From Gammaproteobacteria bacterium (GTDB taxonomy: Bacteria > Pseudomonadota > Gammaproteobacteria > GCA-001735895): 5,000 nt of DNA. Positions 1-5,000 of this stretch are shown piece after piece. How positions within the stretch are numbered: the first letter of the stretch is position 1; every line of letters starts with the position of its first letter. The position numbers and the translations under genes are program-made. The stretch is taken from NCBI GenBank assembly GCA_029882955.1, contig JAOUJX010000315.1, positions 1 through 5,000 of the forward strand, in the 5' to 3' direction. Under the pieces are notes generated by a model, which saw only the letters and a program-made list of their open reading frames with translations, was not told where the DNA came from and made no database searches.

Positions 1-609
1 TGGCAAGATGTCGCCGCCGCCCATAGCAACCGCCGGAACACCGATTTCAGCGTATGCGGCACCAACCATGCCCGGAGGCGCACGGAAACGCAATTTACGA
101 AAGTCATCCATCGACTTGATCGGCTTCGGGAACCAACCGAGTGCCTCAGGGCCCACGGGCTGCAGCATGAAGCCTTTGACGTTCACGCCCATTTCATCCC
201 ACAGACGATCATACAGCTCCTTACCACCGCCATACTGGAACCAGCTCAGGAACGCGATGTTATCGAGACCTACACCGGCACCCGCAACAGGCGCGCCGAA
301 CAGGTTAGCCGCAACGTGCTTACCACCCCAATAGTGCGTCCAGGCAAAACCACCTTCAACGAGCCCCGCGTCGACGGCATCCATGACGTCTCGTGGTCCA
401 ACAACGGCACCTGCTGGCAGAACTTCAATGGTGAGCGATCCATTGGTCAGCGCTGCGACGTCTTTACCAAACTCCTTCAACATAACGACTTCGTCAGCCG
501 CGGTGGGTAGCACCGACTGTATACGCAAGACCTTGCCTGCCGCCATGGCAGACGATGTCATGAGGGCCAGGGCTGCTGCACTGGCAGCAATAGTTTTTAG
601 TTTGATCAT
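1..609 (-). CDS. TRAP transporter solute-binding protein (DctP/TakP-like), 3' end outside window
   Basis: Periplasmic binding protein that captures a small organic acid-type solute and delivers it to a TRAP (DctQ/DctM) permease; the permease genes are not in the window. The 203 visible residues start with a classic Sec signal peptide: basic MIKLK, an Ala/Leu core, and a probable cleavage after Ala23 (AMA). The mature protein follows the TRAP pattern: an LRIQSVLP first strand (28-35), FAWTHYW GGK (88-97), FQYGGGKELYD (124-134), GPEALGWF (153-160) and the LRFRAPPGMVG stretch (173-183) that carries the family's solute-contacting arginine (R174 or R176), then GGGD ILP. These resemble the TakP/FcbT1-type branch (keto acids, lactate, aromatic acids) more than DctP itself, but the ligand is not deducible. 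ATG at 607-609 is fixed by AAGAGGAG at 615-622, 5 nt upstream. By eye the GC content is higher (near 58%) than in the genes to the right. Confidence 0.93.
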   Translation of the reverse strand, partial: MIKLKTIAASAAALALMTSSAMAAGKVLRIQSVLPTAADEVVMLKEFGKDVAALTNGSLTIEVLPAGAVVGPRDVMDAVDAGLVEGGFAWTHYWGGKHVAANLFGAPVAGAGVGLDNIAFLSWFQYGGGKELYDRLWDEMGVNVKGFMLQPVGPEALGWFPKPIKSMDDFRKLRFRAPPGMVGAAYAEIGVPAVAMGGGDILP

Positions 610-649
610 ATCTACTCCTCTTATTTAAGAAAGCCTTCGTTATGTTATG

Positions 650-715
650 CGTCGCGAGGCTGAAGGCGCCGCCCCGGAGCTTGCTGGGCCGACGTTCCGC
701 CCCGAGTCCGATGTC
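650..715. other. GC-rich leader segment upstream of TRAP gene
   Basis: Between the TRAP start and the GMC stop lie 273 nt without a convincing gene. The half next to the TRAP gene is strikingly GC-rich, against an AT-rich remainder. It holds a direct repeat of CGCCCCG (670-676 and 698-704, 28 nt apart) and a short inverted repeat GCCTTC/GAAGGC (633-638 and 662-667). On the minus strand it would form part of the 5' leader of the TRAP mRNA. On the plus strand it is covered by a 30-codon frame (647-739) with no ribosome binding site. I cannot assign a function; a structured leader or a remnant of other DNA are both possible. Confidence 0.35.
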
Positions 716-725
716 GAAAATCGAC

Positions 726-738
726 TAAACTTCAGTTA
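726..738 (-). promoter_or_regulatory. Candidate regulator site, copy A (TANCTGAAGTTTA)
   Basis: On the minus strand this reads TAACTGAAGTTTA, about 117 nt upstream of the TRAP start. It matches 12 of 13 positions with copy B in front of the GMC gene, in the same orientation relative to the downstream gene. It is immediately followed on the plus strand by the 742-756 inverted repeat. Seen: the match. Inferred: that it is an operator, perhaps for the IclR protein encoded at 2632-3390. Confidence 0.35.
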
Positions 739-741
739 AAT

Positions 742-756
742 GAGACTCGTAGTCTC
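742..756. repeat. Perfect inverted repeat GAGACT-CGT-AGTCTC
   Basis: Two 6-nt arms (742-747 and 751-756) are separated by 3 nt, in the AT-rich region upstream of the TRAP gene. There is no U-tract on either side, so it does not look like an intrinsic terminator. A dyad of this size suits a dimeric DNA-binding protein. It lies 3 nt from copy A of the shared motif, so the two could form one composite regulatory region. Confidence 0.4.
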
Positions 757-882
757 GATATTACAACCTTTTGTGGTTGAGTAATAGAGCTAAATACCTA
801 AAAATTTCGTTTCGCTATCATAAAAAATCGAACTTGAGGCAACTATTCTTGAGCAGAACCACCCAACAGGCTCGTGTTTCAG

Positions 883-2469
883 TTATTTTTTTAAAATCAT
901 GTCGGCTGCTTTTTCTGCAATCATAATCGTTGGCGCATTGGTATTACCCGACACAATCTCCGGCATAATCGAAGCATCGACAACACGCAAACCTTCAATG
1001 CCATGGACGCGTAACTGAGAATCCACCACCGCCATTTTGTCACTACCCATTTTGCAGGTGCTGGTAGGATGATAAATGGTCTGGCTATACTGTCTCGCCG
1101 CCTCCAATAACTCCTCATCGGTTTGAAATTTCCTGCCGGGCACATACTCGTCGATGATACAGTCACGCAACGAAGGCGCCTGGGCAATTTTCCTGGCTAC
1201 CTTTATACCGCCAATCGCGACCGCACAGTCGCGTTCATCTGATAAATAATTAGGATAGATCTTGGGATAGGCCAGGGTATCGGTCGACTCAACCACCACC
1301 TCTCCGCGGCTATATGGTCTCAACTGGCAAACCGACGAGGTAAACGCTGAAAATGGATGCACCCCTTCGCCGGGCTTATCGGCGCTTAGTGGTTGCATAT
1401 GAAACTGTATATCGGGACGATCGACGCCCTTACTAGAGCGGGTAAAAACAGTGACCTGACTTGCCGCCAGTGTCAGCGGCCCGGTACGCATTAACATATA
1501 CTGCATACCAACCATCATTCGCTTTAACGGATTATTCAACTCGTCATTAAGCGTACGCTTATTGGTTTTAAACACCAATCGGACCTGTAAATGATCCTGT
1601 AGATTCTTGCCTACCCCTGCCAGACCATGGCGGGTTTCAATGCCCGCGCGCTGCAACATGTCAGGATCACCAATGCCGGAGTTTTGTAGAATCTGCGGTG
1701 AATTGATTGCACCCGCGCTTAAAATAACTTCGGCTCGGGCAGTGGCCGTTTTAGCTTCGTGACCTCGTCGGTAACCGACACCGGTAACGCGCTTACCATG
1801 CATAATCAAATGGGTCGCCTGTGCACGGGTTTCGACTTTAAGGTTCGACCGATGTTTGGCAGGACGCAGAAAACTTTTTGCGGTACTCCAGCGAAAGCCG
1901 TTATAAGCGGTTTGCTGAAAATAGCCCACACCTTCCTGCTCGGCACCGTTGTAATCTTCATTTAAAGGAATGCCTATTTCGGTCGCAGCTTTGATAAAAT
2001 GCTCCGCAATTGGCCGACGTAGTCGCAGGTCTGAAACTTTCTGCGGGCCACCAACCCCATGAAATTCATCCGCCCCGCGCGAATTGTCTTCCGACTTTCG
2101 AAAATAAGGCAATACCTCATCATAGGACCAGCCAGCATTACCCAACTCGGACCAACGATCATAATCCTGGCGTTGGCCACGGACATATAGCAGACCATTT
2201 AACGCGCTTGAGCCACCCAGCACCTTGCCTCGGGGCCATTGCAGGCGACGGTTAGCAATACCCGCATCCGGCTCAGTCAGATAACACCAGTCGAAAGCTG
2301 GGTTATGCATGGTCTTGAAATAACCAACGGGCACATGCAACCAGAAACTCAGGTCGTTTCCACCAGCTTCAAGCAACAAAACGCGATTCGAAGGGTCTTC
2401 TGACAATCGGTTTGCCATAACACAGCCGGCTGATCCTGCACCGACTACTATGTAATCAAACTCACTCAA
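883..2469 (-). CDS. GMC-family FAD-dependent oxidoreductase (choline dehydrogenase/AlkJ-like alcohol dehydrogenase)
   Basis: Full-length (528 aa) flavoprotein that oxidises an alcohol group, passing electrons from FAD to an acceptor. The Rossmann motif is at 10-15 (GAGSAG), with the ribose-binding Glu34 in LLLEAGG. GMC signature 1 (GKVLGGSSALNG, 81-92) and signature 2 (GAINSPQILQNSGIG, 253-267) are intact, as is the conserved GVGKNLQDHL (285-294). The catalytic pair is His467 (YHPTSTCKMG) and Asn511 (SGNTNAPT). There is no signal peptide, so it is probably cytoplasmic or peripherally membrane-attached. Overall architecture matches AlkJ and BetA-type dehydrogenases; databases often label such proteins choline dehydrogenase, but nothing here shows choline as substrate, and there is no betaine aldehyde dehydrogenase beside it. 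The start is TTG: the frame has a stop 8 codons further upstream and no ATG in between. It is transcribed divergently from the IclR gene, with the TRAP gene 273 nt downstream on the same strand. Confidence 0.95.
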   Translation of the reverse strand: MSEFDYIVVGAGSAGCVMANRLSEDPSNRVLLLEAGGNDLSFWLHVPVGYFKTMHNPAFDWCYLTEPDAGIANRRLQWPRGKVLGGSSALNGLLYVRGQRQDYDRWSELGNAGWSYDEVLPYFRKSEDNSRGADEFHGVGGPQKVSDLRLRRPIAEHFIKAATEIGIPLNEDYNGAEQEGVGYFQQTAYNGFRWSTAKSFLRPAKHRSNLKVETRAQATHLIMHGKRVTGVGYRRGHEAKTATARAEVILSAGAINSPQILQNSGIGDPDMLQRAGIETRHGLAGVGKNLQDHLQVRLVFKTNKRTLNDELNNPLKRMMVGMQYMLMRTGPLTLAASQVTVFTRSSKGVDRPDIQFHMQPLSADKPGEGVHPFSAFTSSVCQLRPYSRGEVVVESTDTLAYPKIYPNYLSDERDCAVAIGGIKVARKIAQAPSLRDCIIDEYVPGRKFQTDEELLEAARQYSQTIYHPTSTCKMGSDKMAVVDSQLRVHGIEGLRVVDASIMPEIVSGNTNAPTIMIAEKAADMILKK

Positions 2470-2475
2470 ATCCTT

Positions 2476-2481
2476 CCCCTT
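2476..2481 (-). promoter_or_regulatory. Shine-Dalgarno that fixes a TTG start for the GMC gene
   Basis: AAGGGG on the minus strand, 6 nt before the TTG at 2467-2469. The TTG places the Rossmann motif at residue 10, exactly as in relatives, and no in-frame ATG lies upstream of it, so the rare start codon is well supported. Confidence 0.75.
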
Positions 2482-2498
2482 AGTTGGTATTTGTTAAC

Positions 2499-2508
2499 AG
2501 TTTAAACT
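2499..2508. promoter_or_regulatory. Perfect palindrome AGTTTAAACT, candidate operator
   Basis: A 10-bp perfect dyad, 30 nt upstream of the GMC start, in the region shared by the divergent genes. It partly overlaps copy B of the motif shared with the TRAP upstream region. AT-rich palindromes of this kind are typical IclR-family sites, and such regulators commonly control the neighbouring divergent gene; binding here is inferred. Confidence 0.4.
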
Positions 2509-2515
2509 TCAGCTA
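2503..2515 (-). promoter_or_regulatory. Candidate regulator site, copy B (TANCTGAAGTTTA)
   Basis: On the minus strand this reads TAGCTGAAGTTTA, starting about 34 nt upstream of the GMC TTG. It shares ten consecutive bases (CTGAAGTTTA) and 12 of 13 overall with copy A at 726-738. The position would suit a promoter-overlapping site for the GMC gene. Confidence 0.35.
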
Positions 2516-2543
2516 TAGTGGGTTGAAACGCGAATAATTGTCT

Positions 2544-2591
2544 CGTTTTAGCTAAACCCTTACGGATAATATACCTATTTACTCTAAAACG
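2544..2591. promoter_or_regulatory. IclR-side promoter/operator region with palindrome and inverted arms
   Basis: It contains the perfect 10-bp palindrome TTTAGCTAAA (2547-2556), 48 bp centre to centre from AGTTTAAACT. A separate 8-nt inverted pair, CGTTTTAG (2544-2551) and CTAAAACG (2584-2591), brackets a -10-like GATAAT (2565-2570). No good -35 lies at 17 nt; TTGTCT (2538-2543) is 21 nt away, so a plain sigma-70 promoter is weakly supported. Binding at the palindrome would cover the expected -35 area, consistent with autoregulation. This is inferred from position only. Confidence 0.35.
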
Positions 2592-2631
2592 GAATTTGTT
2601 TTCTCATTTTGAAAGGCTTATAAACTATTAT

Positions 2632-3390
2632 ATGAAACGTGAACGTGGATCTACCATCCATCGAGTACTCGACATACTTGATACTATTGCGGCGGCTGGC
2701 AAACCTATCAGCGCAACAGAAATCAATGAAACACTCAATCTGCCTAAGGCTACAGCACATCGTTTATGCGCCGAACTCGAAGATCGTGGATACCTGTTAA
2801 AAAAAATTAACGGTAAAAGCTACATGCCCGGCAATCGCCTGCACGAAATGGCTGTCGGTGTACTAGCCAACTCGGCTTTTAGCACTCGCCGGCACGCGAT
2901 CCTTGAAGCGCTTTCGCGAAAAGTTGGCGAAACCTGCAATATTGCCTACCCCGATGGCCTGAATATGGCTTACTCAGACCGCGTCGAGACTCAACACCCG
3001 CTCAAACTCAACTTCTCGATTGACACCCGTGTACCACTACACTGTACAGCCAGTGGTAAGTTGTTTCTCGCCAGTATGCCTCAGAAAAAACGTAAGGCCG
3101 TAATCGATCATCTCGACCTGCATGCACATACCCGAAACACTATCACCGACCCCAGGAAAATTCTGCATGAAACCGAACAAATCAGAAGCACTAATCTATC
3201 GATCGATAATCAGGAGTATTTCGACGGTATGATTGCAATCGGCGTACCTATTACCGATAAGGCCGGTCGATTTTACAGTTCGGTGGCAATCCAGGCACCG
3301 GTATTTCGTTTTTCGCTAGACGATGCGGAAAAATACATCCCCCTGTTACGTGAAGCCGCCAGGGATTTATCCAATTTAACCGAGGAATAA
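2632..3390 (+). CDS. IclR-family transcriptional regulator
   Basis: Dimeric/tetrameric DNA-binding regulator, typically controlling catabolic genes next to it in response to a pathway metabolite. With the ATG start it has 252 residues, the normal family length. The N-terminal winged helix-turn-helix spans about 7-70: STIHRVLDIL helix, HTH at about 27-48 with the recognition helix around PKATAHRL, then the wing RGYLLKK. The effector-binding domain (about 85-250) carries the hallmark stretches CNIAYPDGLNMAYSDRVE (102-119), VPLHCTASGKLFLA (134-147) and DNQEYFDGMIAIGVPI (192-207). An in-frame TTG at 2596 would add 12 residues; ATG at 2632 is preferred because it gives the usual short lead before the HTH, although its best purine run (GAAAGG, 2611-2616) is too far away, so the start is uncertain. 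It is divergent from the GMC gene and 12 nt upstream of the aldo/keto reductase. Likely target: the divergent promoter region, and possibly the TRAP gene. The effector is unknown. Confidence 0.93.
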   Translation: MKRERGSTIHRVLDILDTIAAAGKPISATEINETLNLPKATAHRLCAELEDRGYLLKKINGKSYMPGNRLHEMAVGVLANSAFSTRRHAILEALSRKVGETCNIAYPDGLNMAYSDRVETQHPLKLNFSIDTRVPLHCTASGKLFLASMPQKKRKAVIDHLDLHAHTRNTITDPRKILHETEQIRSTNLSIDNQEYFDGMIAIGVPITDKAGRFYSSVAIQAPVFRFSLDDAEKYIPLLREAARDLSNLTEE

Positions 3391-3402
3391 AACCCGCTCA
3401 TC

Positions 3403-4446
3403 ATGAAATACAAAACACTCGGAAACAGCGATTTAAAAGTCAGCGACATCTGTCTCGGCACCATGACCTGGGGCACCCAAAACACTGAAGCCGAAGGCCA
3501 CGCTCAGATGGATTACGCACTCGAACACGGCGTCAATTTTTTCGATGCCGCCGAAATGTACCCCGCCAACCCCATCTCTGCCGAAACACAGGGTCGCACC
3601 GAAGAAATCATCGGCGCCTGGTTTAAAGCCTCTGGTAATCGGGATAAAGTAATCCTCGCGACTAAGGTCAGCGGCGAAGGCATCGACTGGATTCAGGACG
3701 GCGCACCGATTTCGCCGCAGAAAATCAATACCAGCGTCGAAGGTAGCCTAAAACGGCTGCGAACCGAAACCATCGACCTCTACCAGTTGCACTGGCCTAA
3801 CCGCGGTTCTTACCATTTCCGTCAATCCTGGAAGTTTGATCCTACCGGCCAGAATCGCGAAGAAACTCTCGCAGAGATTCATGCCATTCTCGAAGCCTTG
3901 AAGGCACTAGTCGACGCCGGGAAAATTCGTCAAATCGGTCTATCCAACGAGAGTTGTTGGGGCACTTCACAGTTTTTGCAGATTGCTGAAGCCAATAACC
4001 TGCCGCGTGTCGTTTCTATCCAGAACGAATACAGCCTGATGTATCGTACCTACGACCTCGACCTGGCCGAGCTTTCACACAACGAAAATGTGGGCCTGTT
4101 ACCGTTTTCGCCGCTAGCCTGTGGACTACTCACCGGTAAATACCACGGTGGTGAAAAACCACCCGGTTCGCGCATGACTATCAGCGCCGACCTCAACGGC
4201 CGAGCCAACGAAATATCACTAGCTGCAGCCGACGCCTACGTCGCGATCGCAGAAAAACACGGTCTAGACCCATCACAAATGGCCATCGCCTTCTGCAACC
4301 AGCGCCCCTTTGTCACTTCGTCAATAATAGGTGCTACCAGTCTCGACCAGCTGGCAATTAATATTGGCGCCAGCGATATTACCTTGAACGAAGAAGTTCT
4401 TGCCGATATACAGCAGGCTTATCGACACTATCCGATGCCGTTTTGA
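3403..4446 (+). CDS. Aldo/keto reductase, Tas-like
   Basis: Cytoplasmic NADPH-dependent oxidoreductase of the (beta/alpha)8 AKR fold that interconverts carbonyls and alcohols. At 347 aa it is essentially the length of E. coli Tas (346) and parallels it from end to end, including the opening SDLKVSDICLGTMTWG (8-23), the AEMYP...ETQGRTE segment (50-67), the QNEYSLMYR segment (207-215) and the C-terminal ATSLDQL (311-317). The catalytic tetrad is complete: Asp48, Tyr53, Lys88 and His130 (LYQLHWP). Cofactor-loop elements GLSNE (179-183) and PFSPLACGLLTGKY (234-247) are present. The ATG lies 12 nt after the IclR stop; the only purine run, GAGGA (3382-3386), sits inside the end of the IclR gene, 16 nt away, so translation may be coupled to the regulator. 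The physiological substrate of Tas-like enzymes is poorly defined; here the context suggests a step in the same catabolic route as the GMC enzyme. Confidence 0.94.
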   Translation: MKYKTLGNSDLKVSDICLGTMTWGTQNTEAEGHAQMDYALEHGVNFFDAAEMYPANPISAETQGRTEEIIGAWFKASGNRDKVILATKVSGEGIDWIQDGAPISPQKINTSVEGSLKRLRTETIDLYQLHWPNRGSYHFRQSWKFDPTGQNREETLAEIHAILEALKALVDAGKIRQIGLSNESCWGTSQFLQIAEANNLPRVVSIQNEYSLMYRTYDLDLAELSHNENVGLLPFSPLACGLLTGKYHGGEKPPGSRMTISADLNGRANEISLAAADAYVAIAEKHGLDPSQMAIAFCNQRPFVTSSIIGATSLDQLAINIGASDITLNEEVLADIQQAYRHYPMPF

Positions 4447-4471
4447 GGTTTGAGTGAAGCCATATTTTATT

Positions 4472-4710
4472 CTATCCGCGCTTAATCTCCACATCCCGGT
4501 CACCCCGGCGTATTTTCTAACAGACACCATATTCCCGGCGATTAGGTTTGGCGACAGCGCTCACCCATTGTTCTGACTCACTATCCGGCCCCATTAAAAC
4601 CGGATCGTCAAATTTATCCTGCAAATAAGCCGCCATCAGCGGCATGGCGTATCCAGTACTCCAGCCAGTAAATGCGACTGCACCTGGTAATCTTCGAAAC
4701 CAAGTAACAT
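4472..4710 (-). pseudogene. prs: Decayed ribose-phosphate pyrophosphokinase (PRPP synthetase) gene
   Basis: The original gene would have encoded an enzyme making PRPP from ribose 5-phosphate and ATP, about 300 aa. Only two blocks survive, in different frames. Block 1 starts at an ATG (4708-4710) overlapping the phosphorylase stop as TGATG and reads MLLGFEDYQVQSHLLAGVLD then TPC, the typical N-terminus of the PRPP synthetases paired with this phosphorylase; that frame stops at 4636-4638. Block 2, in another frame, begins near 4645 (PLMAAYLQDKFDDPVLMGPD, then SESEQWV) and matches the middle of the enzyme. A TAG (4517-4519) interrupts it directly after YGVC, and the same frame resumes with KIRRGDRDVEI before stopping at 4472-4474. 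Roughly 120-130 codons are missing between the blocks and about the last 100 are absent. The missing part includes the segment after the N-terminus that in the family carries the FPDGE and ATP-binding residues, so no active product is possible. Family assignment is from recognisable motifs, not a search. Confidence 0.82.
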
Positions 4711-5000
4711 CAGAATTCCACATAAGCACTGGGTATCTGGTTTTCGCTACCAATCAAATAACCATTGTCACGTTGGCATAGCCCCAGTGCAAAATTAAAG
4801 TCGGCCGGATACTCGGCATGGATGCGATAGAGTGGCTCACCCTTACTTACCCGATCGCCCAATTTTTTAAACAGATCGACGCCTGCGCCTTTATCGATAG
4901 GGGCACCAGCGAAACGAGCAATGTGCGCCATCTGCAGGTTGTCGATATTTATCACCACACCGCCCACTTTTGAACATTCTTCGTGTATCAACTGTCCCGC
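4710..5000 (-). CDS. Thymidine/AMP phosphorylase-family nucleoside phosphorylase, C-terminal 96 residues only
   Basis: The frame is open through the right edge, so the true start lies outside the window. The visible part is the C-terminal barrel-sandwich domain of pyrimidine nucleoside phosphorylases: VINIDN (residues 17-22 of the visible part), the family-diagnostic ARFAGAPIDKGAGVDL segment, then LGDRVSKGEPLYRIHAEYPAD. The enzyme class cleaves a nucleoside or nucleotide with phosphate to release the base and a sugar phosphate. The tail, ending in AYVEF and TGA, looks like a natural C-terminus, so this gene itself seems undamaged. The long-form homologues shared by proteobacteria and archaea include both putative thymidine phosphorylases and AMP phosphorylases; this fragment cannot tell them apart. 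The next gene on the strand overlaps its stop by one base and is the PRPP synthetase remnant, an arrangement expected for an operon in nucleotide salvage. Confidence 0.88.
   Translation of the reverse strand, partial: AGQLIHEECSKVGGVVINIDNLQMAHIARFAGAPIDKGAGVDLFKKLGDRVSKGEPLYRIHAEYPADFNFALGLCQRDNGYLIGSENQIPSAYVEF

Noticed and set aside
8..628. Plus-strand open frames of 64 to 108 codons
   Set aside because: They lie antisense to the well-supported TRAP solute-binding gene and have no recognisable domains or ribosome sites.
764..779. CAACC/GGTTG inverted repeat
   Set aside because: The arms are only 5 bp with a 6-nt loop, overlap an alternative ACAA/TTGT pairing, and have no U-tract; too weak to call.
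840..882. Terminator after the GMC gene
   Set aside because: A T-run is present on the minus strand (around 824-829), but I could not find a stable stem before it; GAGC/GCTC (851-854/870-873) is only 4 bp. Read-through into the TRAP gene cannot be excluded.
1759..2255. Plus- and minus-strand open frames inside the GMC gene
   Set aside because: The GMC frame carries all family motifs across this stretch; the alternatives are shadows without homology features.
2596..2631. TTG start extending the IclR protein by 12 residues
   Set aside because: The extra residues (beginning FSHFERLINYY) fall outside the family domain, there is no ribosome site at a proper distance from the TTG, and ATG gives the usual length. 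The choice is not certain.
4447..4471. Terminator after the aldo/keto reductase gene
   Set aside because: There are only short T-rich stretches and no preceding hairpin.
4517..4753. Apparent 78-codon minus-strand protein
   Set aside because: Its first third is an out-of-frame reading of the phosphorylase tail and the PRPP synthetase N-terminus; only the later part is a real homologous block. It is part of the pseudogene, not a gene.

Overview
The window looks like chromosomal DNA from a proteobacterium, probably a free-living, likely marine, gammaproteobacterium. This is an inference from gene families and moderate GC (about 50% by eye, higher in the leftmost gene), not a taxonomic identification. 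Supported content: one partial gene at each edge, three complete genes between them, and one decayed gene that is easy to miss.

Left to right: (1) 1-609, minus strand, the first two thirds or so of a periplasmic solute-binding protein of a TRAP transporter, running off the left edge. (2) 610-882, a leader/intergenic region with an AT-rich distal half, a perfect 6+3+6 inverted repeat and an unusually GC-rich proximal leader. (3) 883-2469, minus strand, a full-length GMC flavoprotein oxidoreductase starting at TTG behind a good Shine-Dalgarno. (4) 2470-2631, a divergent regulatory region with two 10-bp palindromes and a motif also found upstream of the TRAP gene. (5) 2632-3390, plus strand, an IclR-family regulator. 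(6) 3403-4446, plus strand, a Tas-like aldo/keto reductase 12 nt behind the regulator, probably in the same transcript. (7) 4472-4710, minus strand, a pseudogene of a ribose-phosphate pyrophosphokinase (PRPP synthetase) reduced to two separated pieces. (8) 4710-5000, minus strand, the C-terminus of a thymidine/AMP phosphorylase-type nucleoside phosphorylase.

The first four genes read as a small catabolic module: TRAP uptake of an organic acid-like solute, two oxidoreductases (FAD-dependent and NADPH-dependent) acting on alcohol/aldehyde/ketone groups, and an IclR regulator placed to control both divergent arms. The substrate cannot be read from the sequence. The right-hand end is an older housekeeping-type pair (phosphorylase followed by PRPP synthetase). 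Its second gene has lost its middle and its C-terminal third and carries a nonsense codon, and the loss ends where the catabolic module begins. No RNA genes, CRISPR arrays or insertion sequences were seen. I found no convincing evidence for a wholly new system; the best second-look items are the PRPP synthetase remnant and the shared operator-like motif.
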